Positions 12,051-24,501 of a DNA stretch of 64,000 nt are shown one piece after another. Under the pieces are notes generated by a model, which saw only the letters and a list, made by a program, of their open reading frames with translations, searched no databases and was not told the origin of the DNA. The stretch covers positions 37,418,176-37,482,175 of the forward strand of contig OX243816.1 in NCBI GenBank assembly GCA_945859605.1, read 5' to 3'. Made by a program: the position numbers and the translations under genes. The DNA is from Lumbricus rubellus (taxonomy: Eukaryota; Annelida; Clitellata; Crassiclitellata; Lumbricidae). Each line of letters starts with the position of its first letter. Within the stretch, counting starts at the first letter, position 1.

Positions 12051-13607
12051 TGGACGGATTAACCTGGGAAACAAATCCTAATCGGAGACACGCACGGGTT
12101 GAAGTCTAATAATGATGGTAATTTTAATAATTAGTATTTAAACAGTATTTATTTAGTAATGAAGTCCATGAGAGATCCTAAATGCTTCGGGGCACAAAAA
12201 TATCACAATATTACAGGAGTCGACAGCCATGCAGGTCACTATCGCGTCCTACTTTGCGTCTGCTGAGACCACTGATGTGCAGCGACCCTGAGCAAGTCCT
12301 TCACACAAGATGTTGCATAGCAGTCAAGTGTGTAGGCCTACTTCTAAAATCCGAAAGTCCTTTCAAGATGTCTTAACCCGAGCGCAGACAATTCCCACTA
12401 CTAAACGCACTGACACGCCCAGAGATTCTAAGAAAGCTCCGATATATTTCCTGATCACGACACCGTGTGGGGGTGGGGGTGGAGTGGGGGTGTGACCAAT
12501 GCTCTCGTGATCTGAAAATTAATTATCTATGTGTTTGGTCCACTCCACCCACACGCGTCATAGGAACCCGAACCTTGCCGAGGTGTTTGTTTGTCTGCAG
12601 GCATTCCTGTTAATAAACACATCGTGTTCGCCATGATACGTCGCATGATATTCTAGGTAATCAAAGATGTAGGCGTGTAACTGTGCACGTATCGTATGTC
12701 GCACGTGTCACATGGAGAGTGTTGTTACATCACGAGGTGAGGTAATACCAGATGGATGGATGTATAAGGCAGTGAGATGAAAAAATGCCAGATGGACGTC
12801 TGTATGCATGTTTACGCAGAAGGCAAAACAACGGAGAGCTGTATGAAGGGCACATAACAATAATTACCCAGAGAAAGATCAGAAGAAGACGCAAATTCTA
12901 ATCGAGATGCGTGACAGACGTCAAGCACATCACAGCATGACGTAGTAAGACATGACATAATAAGACATGACATAATAAGAATTATAAGACATGACATCAT
13001 GGAACATAACATCGACCAACATCATTATAATATATACGCGTCGTATAATTACAGAATCATGCAAGATAAATAGCAAAATACATCACGGCGTGGCATAACC
13101 TGATGCTATGCTAAAAATACTCATTACATAATGGCACAGCTTATATAGCACAGCACAGCATAGCACATCATAGCATAACATAGCATGGCTTAGCATACCA
13201 TAGAAGGGCGTACAAGTGTATCTGACTAATAGAATATCCACACATAGCTATACTTCTGTTTCCCACAAACCTCTGCGCAGGAAGAGCGTCGTTTCCTTTC
13301 CAGGAAATTCATTCCGACAAACAATTACCGACTTCTTTTTAACCAATTCTCATTCCATCGAAAGTTTGGCTAATCCGTGCAAACGTTCCCTTCCCATAAA
13401 AAATGTGATCACATAAAATGCGGACTTATCGCACTAAACGCCGACATTTCGCGCTTATCGTGGCAAATCGAAACCGGTTTTATTCGTCTTTTACATTTAT
13501 TCATTTCTTGCACAGCGATATGCCGAAGGCGGTCAACCATCAAACCATTCTGCCATGCTCTGAAGAAATGCTCCTCACTGACGCAAGAAAGAACAAGTTT
13601 ACAGCTG
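12051..13607. other. Non-coding stretch
   Basis: No gene seen. Short degenerate repeats occur at about 12945-13000 (AAGACATGACATAAT) and 13140-13205 (AGCACAGCATAGCA). Confidence 0.5.
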
Positions 13608-13892
13608 CAGTCTCTCTACCTGTTTCAGTGTCTGTCTCTCTGTGTCTCTGCCCGTGTCTCTTTTGGTATCTCTGTGTCTCTCTGCGAGTCTACGTGTCTC
13701 TGTCAGTCTATCTGTCTATCTGTCTGTGAGTCTACGTGTCTCTGTCAGTCTATCTGTCTATCTGTCTGTCTGCCTACCTGTCTGTCTGTGTGTCACTCAC
13801 ACACTCACTCATTCATTCACTCACTTACTCACTCCTTCACTCACTCACTCACTCACTCACTCATTCACCCGCTCACTCACTCACTCACTCAG
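13608..13892. repeat. (TCTG)n and (CACT)n microsatellites
   Basis: A TCTG/TCTC-rich tract with an internal repeat of about 60 bp (GAGTCTACGTGTCTCTGTCA occurs twice) passes into (CACT)n around 13795-13890. Confidence 0.9.
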
Positions 13893-13960
13893 CGCTTCGG
13901 CTTGAAACTCCAATTCAGTGTCCGCCGTGTAGTCGGGAGCGCTTCTGAGCAGTTTCTTGA
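13893..13960 (+). mobile_element. SINE-like fragment (GGGAGCGC family)
   Basis: Shares CTTCGGC, TGTCCGC and TGTAGTCGGGAGCGC with TCTGAG downstream with the element at 15475-15690, and in reverse with 53655-53705. Only the 3' body is present here. Confidence 0.55.
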
Positions 13961-14235
13961 AGGGACGCAATGACAAGTGCACATGCATGCATACAATGTA
14001 CACGGTGGCCTATGTTACACAATGCGTTTCAGTTGATAGAAGTAGGCCGCCATTGTATCCGTATTATTTATTGTTTCATAGCAGTGGGAAGAGATTTGGC
14101 TGCAGTCTTGTTTCCCATCGTCGCTTTATCTCCAGCGGCTGACGGCTCATCCGACGCAGATTAAGACCTTTCTATACGACCAGCTCAACGGTTATGTTGC
14201 ATTGGATCCATGCTATAAATCTGCGCATGCGTACA

Positions 14236-14286
14236 CACATATACATAAATACGTACATACGTACATATATACATGCAATACATACA

Positions 14287-14317
<31 letters not shown>

Positions 14318-14758
14318 TTAGATACATACATGCAATACATACATACATACATACATACATACATACATACATACATACATACATGCATACATGCATGCAT
14401 ACATACATACATACATAAATACATACATATACACATACATACATACATACATACATACATACATACATACATACATACACACACATACATACATACATAC
14501 ATACATACATACATACATACATACATACATACATACATACATACATACATACATACATACATACATACATACATACATACATACATACATACATACATAC
14601 ATACATACATACATACATACATACATACATACATACATACATACATACATACATACATACATACATACATACATACATACATACATACATACATACATAC
14701 ATACATACATACATACATACATACATACATACATACATACATACATACATACATACAT

Positions 14759-14821
<63 letters not shown>

Positions 14822-14872
14822 TACATACATACATACATACATACATACATACATACATACATACATACATGT
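14236..14872. repeat. (CATA)n tetranucleotide array with a CA core
   Basis: More than 600 bp of CATA repeats, nearly pure from about 14470, interrupted by a CA run of about 44 bp at 14774-14817. The CATA phase continues on both sides of the CA core. It is open in every frame, producing the IHTY and YVCM shadow proteins. Such long pure arrays are prone to assembly collapse. Confidence 0.97.
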
Positions 14873-15107
14873 ATGAACGAGTGGACAGAGCTAGACATAG
14901 GCAAGCAAAGACCCACAAAGACAAACATAGACAGACAAAGACAGACAAAGACAGACAGAGGCGCGAAGACTAGTATGTTCTTGCTAATGCGGATTGAAGG
15001 ATTTGCTAATGGAAATGCGCAAGCAACAGAATGATAAAGTACGGTGTTTGTTTCTGCCTCTGCAGCCCTTCAACCATCATCTCAATGAACTGAACACTGT
15101 GAACAGT

Positions 15108-15110
<3 letters not shown>

Positions 15111-15156
<46 letters not shown>
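15111..15156. repeat. (CAG)15 microsatellite
   Basis: Fifteen CAG triplets. No open frame of convincing length includes it, so I do not read it as a polyglutamine exon. Confidence 0.9.
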
Positions 15157-15158
<2 letters not shown>

Positions 15159-15474
15159 GCATGATGCATGCCACCTGATTAGAGGCTAATCCACGACGAG
15201 TACCTGCTCAAGGTCCTGGAGTCTCTAGAAATAGACTCGGAGCAGATCTCCATCCATCATAGACATCCATGACATGCGTAGTGCTAGTAACTTATTTTTT
15301 TAGTCTCGTTTTAGCCTCGGTTTAAGGGTCTCAAGTGGCCACGCATGATGCAGTTCTCTTTCTTGTGGCTGTGCCTAATTGTTACAATGTGCTTTTTGCA
15401 GCCGATTTGGATCGCAGGCAAACTGAGATCTAAATTCTGGAAACAACTTTCAGGCATCGTTGAAATCTGAGTCA

Positions 15475-15690
15475 GGGTCGGCCATGTGGGGCGCGGTGGT
15501 GAAGGGTATAATTATGGTCAGTGCCTTGCAGAGTTGTGGGTTCGAATTCACCTCAAGCCGCCGCGTAAAGACTCTGAGCAAGTCCTTTCCTCGCAATTGC
15601 TCATGCGCTTCGGCGTGAAACCATTTCTGTGTCCGCACTGTAGTCGGGAGCGCCTCTGAGTAGAAATCTTGAAAGGTCAAGTGCTCATAC
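15475..15690 (+). mobile_element. tRNA-derived SINE (candidate)
   Basis: The head has a B-box-like GGGTTCGAATTCACC at about 15538-15552, with GGCGCGGTGGTGAAGG some 50 bp upstream where an A box would lie. The body continues through ACTCTGAGCAAGTCC to GTAGTCGGGAGCGCCTCTGA, the 3' motif shared with 13893-13960 and, inverted, with 53655-53705. The shared 3' end and the separate tRNA-like head suggest a SINE family that uses the 3' end of a partner LINE. No target duplication was resolved. Confidence 0.55.
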
Positions 15691-16158
15691 ATGCATATGA
15701 CCCAAATAGCGACATGAGAAAAGAATATTTATAATATAATCCCACTCGACTGTCCACCCAACGTCATAGCTCAATGAGGAACGGTTCAGTACCAGCCAGA
15801 ACAAACCGCCCAACTGAGATAGCTTATTTATTATTATTTTGGCTTTTTCATTAATCCAGTCCGTTCTGGATAACTGAAACTATTTTGAGAATGGCAAAAC
15901 AGTGAAAATACTTTGAACCGCCGACAAATTCGAATTAGCCTACTGGAAATATTATTTACTAGGCCTACAAAGAATAATAATTATTTGTTGATGTGATCAT
16001 AAATCAGTTTTGCTTCAAGTTTTCTCCATCAGGTTTTAGTTCATGAAGACTTGTAGGATGTAGTCTGTTGGTTTGTATTCAGTGTAGAAATTTTGCATTG
16101 TATTATATCATTGGCTGCGATTTGCATTCTGCATTTTTGTCCTAATTCTATACTTTAG

Positions 16159-16190
<32 letters not shown>

Positions 16191-16527
16191 ATTGCATTTT
16201 CAGTCAACAGTGGAATGTCTCTGAATCGAACGACATTGATTCGAAAATAACTGAGATGATAAATGCCAAAATAAAGAAGTCTTCTTTTATTACGTACATA
16301 TAAACTCAATTCGACATTTCTAATTGCAGATCAGCAGCTGAACAATTTGAATTTGATTCAATCAGTTTAATTATACGGATCGTAATAATTTATTGAACTC
16401 TTTTTCTCCTCTCCTTCAGTTATTCAACACACGTATACAGATAAGATTCGCAGATAGAATTATTCGGGTTACCATAGTCATGACACACATCGTCCGAATG
16501 TGACGCATGACACGAGTGATGAAGTCA
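15691..16527. other. Non-coding DNA downstream of the receptor exon
   Basis: A short (GATT)n run lies at about 16168-16190. On the minus strand a possible polyadenylation signal AATAAA lies at 16389-16394, about 135 bp past the receptor stop codon, which would give a short 3' UTR. No other gene is seen. Confidence 0.45.
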
Positions 16528-17876
16528 TCAGACCGTGTCGATACGGCAGAGTGGCAGCTGCGACCGGCGATGTCTCGCATCGTTAGACATGGACGCGCAT
16601 CGACAGGTTAGCAGCGTCTGGAAGGCTCGCCGGAAGTCCGGGTTGAAGATATGGTAGATGATGGGGTTCAGCATGGACCCGCTGTAGGCCAGCCACTCGA
16701 GGGCGACCAGGACGTGGGGCGAGATGTAGGATTGGCATCGCTGGCACGTACCCTTCACCAGGTAGACGGCGAAGAACGGTAGGTAGCAGATGACGAAGAC
16801 GGCGAAGAGTATTCCGAGCACCTGCACCGCCCGCCGGCTCTTTTCAGGACTCGACGCACCCTTCCGACTGCTTCCAGTCGACGAGAGGCTGCGGCGGAAG
16901 GTGAAGCTGCGGTTGAACCGGAAGCGGGTCTTGTCGACCGCCGAGGAGCGAGGACTTCCGAGGTTGTTCTGGGATCCCGTCGCGTCGTAATCCATATCGT
17001 CGTGAAGTGCAAGGTCGCTTCCTGACAGGGAGCCAGTGGCGTGTAACGGGGCGCTCTCAGCGACGAGCAGGTAGCGTCCTTGGGAAGCAGCAGCAGCAGC
17101 AGCGGCAGAACCGACCCCTGAGTCGCTCAGCTGTTTCGTCACCCGGGTCCCATGGCCATGAACACTGCGGTACTTCAACGACTGACTGTGCGTCGATTTA
17201 CAAAGGGGGTGATGTTCAAGGGCGTACGAAGACGACGACGGCATATCCCTTGACGGTCCAGCGGGGGTTGGTGGGGTAGAAATACTACACCCTGGTAGCG
17301 TCCTCTGCTTGTAGAGTGGACTACGTTGCGCCAACACGCATCCGCTGTACGGGCGCTGTGCGGCGGCGGTGCAGCTATCCACCACCAGGGGCGCCACATT
17401 CTGTCCGTTCGCCTTTGATCTCGTCGGGGTGGGCGCCTGTACGGAGGCGGAGGAGCGGGTCGAATTGGTGACGGTCAGACGGCGCTGCTCCCTCAGCTGG
17501 CGCTGAAGGGCCCTCACCGTCAGAGCATACATGATCGTCATAATGAGGAGCGGCAGGTAGAATGACGTCACCGTGGCGGAAATGACGAACGTCGGCGTTT
17601 CCGGTCCGCAGCCCTTGTACTGAACGGTGTCCTGGTGCGTGTCCTGCATGGAGAGGATGAAGAGGGGACCAGCGATGCAGAAGGAGATGACCCACACGAC
17701 GGCGATCTTCCACAGCGTGTGCTTCTTCTTCTTGCCGTGACCGTACTTCAGAGGATAGGTCAAGGTCATGTAGCGGTCGATGGAGATCATGCAGAGGTGA
17801 CAGATCGTCGATGACGTCAGCAGCACGTCGAGACTGTACCAACCGACGCAGACGAGCTTCGGAACGGGCAGCAGAT
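16528..17876 (-). CDS. 5-HT2-like biogenic amine GPCR, terminal coding exon (TM3 to C-terminus)
   Basis: This exon encodes the last 448 residues or so of a class A receptor that would sit in the plasma membrane and bind a small amine, serotonin being the best guess. It opens at a splice acceptor read on the minus strand (TTCTTAATCCATAG, intron end at 17877) and enters TM3 with KLVCVGWYSLDVLL, which holds the disulfide cysteine and the amine-binding aspartate. ISIDRY is the DRY motif. TM4 is KIAVVWVISFCIAGPLFIL and TM5 contains SFYLPLLIMTIMYALTVRAL. A long ICL3 of about 230 residues is rich in Ser and Arg and has a short Ala run encoded by a GCT/GCC repeat near 17090-17107. TM6 is VLGILFAVFVICYLPFFAVY and TM7 ends NPIIYHIFNPDFRRAF. 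The toggle tryptophan of TM6 is tyrosine (CYLP). The protein ends IDTV, a possible PDZ ligand. TM1 and TM2 must lie on an upstream exon at higher coordinates, which I did not find. The 5-HT2 call rests on the TM3, TM5 and TM6 patterns; another aminergic subtype is possible. Confidence 0.88.
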
Positions 17877-17884
17877 CTATGGAT

Positions 17885-18018
17885 TAAGAACAGATTGATT
17901 GACTGATTGATTGATTGAATGAATGTATGATTGATTGAATGAATGATTGAATGAATGAATGAATGAATGAATGAATGAATGAAGGAATGAATGAATGAGT
18001 GAGTGAATACAGCAACCA
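17885..18018. repeat. (GATT)n and (GAAT)n microsatellite
   Basis: GATTGATT passing into GAATGAAT repeats directly beyond the receptor exon's acceptor site, within the intron. Confidence 0.9.
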
Positions 18019-18107
18019 GTGAATTAAATATTGGAGAGACTTCATGAATTGCTCAAAATGCGCTATATAAAGTATTCTGATGCAAAAACTATGCATGTTT
18101 ACGAATT

Positions 18108-18345
18108 ATGCATACATACATACGTAGATACGTACATTCGTACATACATGCATACATGCACACATGCACACATGCACACATGCACACATGCATACATATA
18201 TACATACATAAAATTATATACATACATACATACATACATACATACATACATACATACATACATACATACATACATACATACATACATACATACGCACATA
18301 CATACATACATACATACATGCAATGTCATACATACATACAAACAA
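18108..18345. repeat. (CATA)n array
   Basis: CATA repeats with GCACACAT variants at the left end (about 18155-18190) and a near-pure tract from 18218 to 18320. Confidence 0.95.
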
Positions 18346-18477
18346 GACACTAAAGATGAGAGGTGATCATCAAGGAAGTGCAAAAAACATTCTTGCTTCA
18401 AAGCGAAGGAAGTGAATCAGACGCTCATCGGACTAAGAGCGCGAAACGGACGATGACTGAGAGCAGACGACAGCCAA

Positions 18478-18650
18478 CGAGAGACAGAGACAGAGACAGA
18501 CAGACAGAGACAGAGGAAGTGACAGAGACAGACAGACAGACAGACAGAGACAGACAGAGACAGACAGACAGAGACAGACAGAGACAGACAGACAGAGACA
18601 GACAGACAGAGACAGACAGACAGAGACAGACAGACAGAGACAGAAGAAAG
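18478..18650. repeat. (GACA)n array
   Basis: Alternating GACAGACA and GACAGAGACA units over about 170 bp; the frames across it are repeat shadows. Confidence 0.95.
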
Positions 18651-19185
18651 AGGCAGCAACAAGGTACGAAAAGATCATTAATCATCCAAAGAGCACAAAC
18701 CTGTCAAATAAAGAGAAAAACGTCGGAACAAAGAATAAAACACGACACGAAATACAGAGAAAACTGAAAAGCAAATACAGAAGATGTAGAAAGAGCGATG
18801 AGAAATCACGAAGAAGGGAATCTAGGCCTATTATTTTTACGAAAACGAAGCGTCCTCAAATGACACTCTGGAGATTGAAAATGGTAAAGAGAGATGAACA
18901 ATACTCATAAACTTCCGAAACGACTTGAAGAGATCAGGAAACTGCACCCAGCACGACATCGGCCCCGTCTCCCACCCCACCCCACCCCTCCAACCTCCGG
19001 ACCGATAGGAACTGGAATACATCAAAGAACAAAAGAAAGGAGGAAACAAGAGAGGAAGCACATCACGCAAAGTACAATGCAATGAACAATTGAACATGCA
19101 AGAAGAGGAAATAAATCCAATTTATACTGAAGACGTCAACGACCGTAGATGCCACGCGATGTCGGTAGACAACATGACACCGACA
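18651..19185. other. Non-coding stretch
   Basis: Purine-rich DNA without a recognisable gene or element. Confidence 0.5.
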
Positions 19186-19935
19186 CGGCCACCGCCACGA
19201 CCCCCTCGACCACCACATCATTACCACTGCCACCATCACTACTACCACCACGACCACCATTACCATCACCAGTACCACCACTGCCATCATCGCTACTCTA
19301 CTGCCACCCAGTGGCGCAACTAGGGGGGTGCTGGGGGGTGCTTGAGCACCCCCCAGGGCCAAAAGGTGACCCACGCAATTTTTCCAAATCCGATGGGTTT
19401 TTTGTTGGGTGGGGTGGGGGGGGTAGGGAATTTTCGACACTCGGTGCTTCGCTCCTTCGGCGCTTGCAATAAAAAATTTGAGCACCCCCGAGCAAAATGT
19501 TCTGGTTGCGCCCCTGCTGCCACCACGACCACCATTATACCACAAATACCACCACTGCCACTATCACTACTACCACCACGACCACTATTACCACCACAAG
19601 TACCAACACTGCCACCATCACTACCATCACCACGACCACCATTATACCAGCACCATTGCCACTTCCACCATCACCGCTACCACCACACCTCCACCTCCAC
19701 CATCAGCACGTCCACTTCAGCCACTACCATCATCGTCTACCACCACGACTTCCACCACCACCATCACTACTACCACCACCGCCACAACCATCACGAACAC
19801 CATCACTACCAAAACTACCGCCACAGTACCACCACCACCACCACAACCAACACAGCCACCCCACGACCACTACACCCCCACAATACCACTGCCACTGCCA
19901 CCACCACGACGACCGACCACTACCATCACCTACAG
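19186..19935. repeat. (ACC)n-type array split by a hAT MITE
   Basis: ACC/CAC/CAT triplet repeats from 19186 to 19308 and again from 19517 to 19935. The two halves were one array before the hAT-type insertion between them, because the flanking CTGCCACC is duplicated exactly. Confidence 0.9.
19309..19516. mobile_element. 208-bp hAT-type MITE
   Basis: Ends are CAGTGGCGCAACTAGG and, inverted, CAGGGGCGCAACCAGA. The 8-bp direct repeat CTGCCACC flanks both sides (19301-19308 and 19517-19524), as expected for hAT transposition. The interior has no coding potential. Confidence 0.9.
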
Positions 19936-20465
19936 CTAACATTAAATAATCATCAAACTAACATTAAACTAACATTGAATTACTGCAATGCTAGCAGTTT
20001 CTTTTCGTCCAAAACTCAGCTGCGTACACTATAGGTCACTCATCTCTTTTCACAGGCATGCCAAGTGTACATCATGTGCATTGTGCACGGTAATTCACTA
20101 GTTAAGTGTTTCTTCTGTAGAAGTTTTCTCTTGCCTGTCTAGACTGTCAAAAATACTCAAAATTATACCGACTTCGGCCCTTTTAGGGCTATCCCTTTGA
20201 ACCTACATTGTAAGCCTAACATAATTATTATTACATCTGCAAAACTGTCTTCCTTCTTGGTTTCAATCAAATGTGCTGTGGTAAGTGTGGTTTATGGGTA
20301 TTGTGAATCAAGCACCATCATAACTGCCATTACAATGTATTATTAGTTGTGAACATACAGATATGCATGCACGTATAATAGGCCTATAATTTTATATGCA
20401 TGCATGCTTGTATTTACGTCTGCAGGAATGTATGTATGTACAATAATTATTGTGCATACATGTAG

Positions 20466-20572
20466 GTGCGAATTCGCACACGCACACACACACACACCCA
20501 CACACACACACACCCACACACACGCACACACACGCACACCCACACACACGCACACACACACACACACGACAA
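20466..20572. repeat. (CA)n microsatellite
   Basis: CACACA with CCCACA and CGCACA variants over about 100 bp. A (TA)n run follows at about 20699-20750. Confidence 0.95.
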
Positions 20573-20859
20573 TATCTTATTATGTATGGCTGTGAGTTGA
20601 AACTTCAAATCCCGGTGTTTCTCCTTCCAATATGAATATTTCCTTTCGACTTATGGATCGACCTCTGCACTTCAGTCTGCTGGAGAAGAAGAGAGGTATA
20701 CATATATATATATATATATATATACTATATATACATATATATACATACGGGTAATCGATAGGATGATGTCTGCAGAATGGTCGACCATCAACCAGGACGG
20801 GGTTGGGTGGGATGGGAATGTGAGGGGTGTAGTCAGCGTCGGGTGGTGTCTTGTGGAGA

Positions 20860-21166
20860 CAGGGGCGGATCCAGGGGGCCAATCCGGCCATGACCCCCAT
20901 TTTAAACTGCCATGGGACGTGGCCCCCATTCGGTTTGAAATTAGCAATACGAATAGGGGTGTCATGACATACCTGCCCCTCATTCGGTTTTCGGTCGGGT
21001 GGAGGACTAAAAACAAGGTCATCAAATTTTTGGGCGAATGAAAAGTACTTTTTTCCTCAGCCAAAGACCGATGACTTTAACAAAAAGGTCATCAACGACG
21101 AATTTTTTCCCCTGTCCCAAGATCAAAGATTTGCCCCCCCTTGGAACAGTCCTGGATCCGCCACTG
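20860..21166. mobile_element. 307-bp hAT-type MITE
   Basis: Ends are CAGGGGCGGATCCAGGG and, inverted, CAGTGGCGGATCCAGG. The target duplication TGTGGAGA is perfect (20852-20859 and 21167-21174). The interior carries short internal repeats (GGTCATC words) and no coding frame of note. Confidence 0.92.
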
Positions 21167-21418
21167 TGTGGAGAGTCATGCAGCAGGACTACTATATCCC
21201 TCCGACTGCCGACCTGAGGGGGCAGATGAGTCGTATTCCGAATATTTTGGCCTTTACTTATACATAGGCTATACATGTAGCTCATCATGCCGTGGCACTA
21301 TGATGGACGCGGCGGAGCATGACCGAACCAGACATACAGGCAGACATGCAGACGTGCAGGAGGACCGAGGGATAGAATTTATCGGTGGATAAAAAGTCAG
21401 GATCAAAGGATGACGAGA

Positions 21419-21600
21419 TGGACAGACAGACACACAGACAGACAGACAGACAGACAGACACAGAGCAACATCTCAGCAACCAGACAAACAGACGGTTCGT
21501 TTGACGTGATGTTAGTTAGATTGACTCAGTAGAGTGAGAGACAGAGAGACAGAGAGACAGAGACAGACAGATACAGACAGAGAGACAGAGTCCCAGGTTG
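21419..21600. repeat. (GACA)n degenerate array
   Basis: GACAGACA and AGAGACAG repeats in two blocks separated by about 60 bp. Confidence 0.85.
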
Positions 21601-24501
21601 GAATACAGACATACGCAAGGAGACACAGGAAAAGTTTATGCATCGAGAGACGTGTCGCTTGCAAACGCAAAATTACAAGAAAAAGAGAAATAATTTCTGC
21701 CCCTTATTCCTGAGAATGAGTTAGATAGACAGACAGACATTGAGACAAATAGAGACGGAGTGAGTCCGAGACACAGACAAACAGACAGAAACAGCGATTG
21801 GCAGACGACAGTGTAAGTGTGTATCGGATGCGTTTAAGAATTTAAGCCACGCGTCCCTATTCACCAGCAGCCAACATCGACGAATCCCACCACCACCAGC
21901 CCCCCCAGCCCCCTAGCGACGACAAAGTACATTCTCCATCCGATCGACATGCGCGTCGACTCTACCGCAATGCTGTCTTTTCGTTCTCGGACGCATCGCA
22001 GCATACGCAACGCCCGCAACGTACACACACAACGACGACGACGACTTATCGGGGCGCGAGACGTAACGGGGATGTCGCCCCTGAACAATAAACAGAGCCC
22101 TCTACTGACCGTTGGCACTGAATAGACGCATCAACGTCTGGTCAATTATCGGACTGCCAACGCCAGGTGGCCACCGGTGCCGCAGCAGACGACGATATTC
22201 TAAGCGTCTTCGTCTGCTTCTTCTTCCTGTCGTCATCTGGAAAAGAAAGTCAGGCGGTGACGATGGTGGGTGGGGTTGAATGGCGCGAAATGATGGCGCG
22301 AAACTGAGTCGTTGGAGGGATGGGGGTGAGGGGGAGGGAAGAGGAAACTATACGTCGACATTTTCGTTGTTCCGACATGTCAATGATTCTATGGCCAGGT
22401 GTCGTTAGTTGTCTTCATGCGTCCCCGTAAATTTTCAGTAAAGCAGCGTAGGACCTAATTAGTTTGGATAAAGATGTTTTTCAATTTCCTGTGAATGCCG
22501 TTAATTTTCGCTCGGATTGACCATCACGACCGTGTCACTCTGGGGCGCTATTTCTCGTCTAAAGTCCGATTTCCGCCCAATTCGCTAAATTCTCGGCTGC
22601 TCTAAATGATTATCAGAGCAAGAATAGCACCCTCCCGAGATGTCAAAGAATCTGAGCTCTAGATAGGGCGATTTAGGCCTAGGCCTAGGTTATTTTATTT
22701 GTCAGTTTCAAACACTGATCCAAAAATCGAAATTCTAAATTTTTAACAACGTGATTACAATCGGAATTCCAACAATTTTGTAGTATGATCTAGTATGTCT
22801 CTGAAAGGTTATTGGTCTCGATATTTATGAAGACGACGGCGATATTCCTCTTGTTTGTGATACAAGGCCGGTTTTTTTTACAAGCCTGCTCTAAGCGCTG
22901 GCGACGCAGCGCTTTTTGGTTAGCGAAACTATTCGTCAGGCATCCTGCTGACATTAATGTGCCAAAGAAATCGCTGACAGAGGAAAAGCTGAAGGCGAGC
23001 TAACAGATGACAAATGGCGATGCTGTAGGTTTCATGCGAACACACGAACATGGGAATAAAATCGTCACCGTAACTCATGAGGGATGATGAGGCTCCGCAA
23101 AGCCGCCGAAAATTAAAAACAAGACACGGATGTATTATATACTATATTATGAGCGAGGGGCTTCTTACTCCACTCAGACGTAATTCAATACGACGTATTA
23201 TTACGGCGGTGAATAGATGGAGCCACTGATGCACGGCGCCAGGCGAGCTCTTGACGTACGAACGACATCTGTAGGCTATGGCGTCATGTCCGCTTTAATC
23301 ACGGAATCTTCGTCCGTGCGGCTCGCAACGGTTTATTTAATTCTGAGAAGAAAAGCCCGATGGACTGCGGCGGCGTGTGTACACCCTTCTCCCGTCGACA
23401 CGTACTTTTCAACCGCTCGTCCATTCGGTTTCTGTTTTTAAAAGGAGAGCGGAATGCAGGGCTCGCTCCTCTCGCCCATTACTCGTCGGATAATCGCGGC
23501 TCCTCGTGTAGGCGATAATCGGGGAAATGGGATCGCGGTCGTGGAATTGGACAGCGGTGTCACTGGAATTTCTAAAGGCTCGTCATCATGCACATCATGC
23601 GGCATTTCATGTGTAGATTCAATAGTCGCGACCAGCAGCTGCTGCAGACGATCGCTTTGTACAGTCAATCGAATTTGCATACATCCTCCCAGGGAAGAGA
23701 CTCGTTTGGTTTGTGTCTGCCTTGTTGTCCGCCTGAACGTCTGCCTATCTATCCGTCTGCTGTCTGTATGTGTGCGTTTCTTTGTGTATCTGTATGTGTG
23801 CCTGTTAGACTGCCCGTTTGCTTGTATGTTGGCATATCAATCTGTTTTTCCATTTCGTCTTTTTCTAGTGGTGAAGCATTGGATCCATATTCATACTGCT
23901 GTTAAGAAAAATCCATTCGCAGTTTCACGTTCATATGCTACTTAGTAGCAGTTCATATCCTCATGACGTTCAATTTCCGTTAGAAGTTTTTGCGTCTGTA
24001 TCGGTTTCTTCAAAGATAACCTATGCGGTGCTGTGGTGGGCGACCTCCGCTGAAGCGCATTGCAGCTTGACACCGAAAGTAATTACGAACGTAATTAACT
24101 GTGAAATAGATGAGTTTTCTAGCATGGAGATGAATGCCAGAATAGACCAAGGTTACAGAACAGAACGGTTAAAGAGTCTAGGTATGGGCAGCAACAGAAT
24201 ATTCGGCTCTAACTAGAAACTCATATTTTTCTTAGTTATTATACCAGTGCATTCAGTGCATTGGCTAGCTAGTTAATAGTAGGATATACGTGGATTCGTG
24301 CAGAAAGGCAAAGTTATTATTCGATACTGAGTCAATGCTTCCAAGAGTGTACCGGCACAAGACATGTTGACTTCAAAGCTATTTTCTATCTTAAAAACTC
24401 GCTCTGTAGTTTTTATCGCCTTTTGGTGAGAGTTTTAAAATGATGCGACCTATTGAATTAAGACTCGATGCTATTTGTTCATAGGCCTAGATACCTAGTC
24501 A
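21601..24501. other. Mostly unexplained DNA, somewhat G+C-richer
   Basis: No gene can be supported. On the minus strand a good-looking acceptor (CTTTCTTTTCCAG, about 22236-22248) precedes a short open stretch starting DDDRKKKQTKTL that stops after about 31 codons, which could be a terminal exon or chance. From 22000 to 23600 the sequence has more CpG than its neighbours. Nothing else is named. Confidence 0.3.

Noticed and set aside
14172..15034. Large overlapping frames of repeating IHTY or YVCM residues
   Set aside because: They are translations of a pure CATA microsatellite, open in all frames on both strands.
15111..15156. CAG run as a polyglutamine exon
   Set aside because: No extended open frame or splice sites around it.
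13725..18340. CRISPR-like arrays among the regular repeats
   Set aside because: Units are microsatellites with no unique spacers, and the genome is metazoan.
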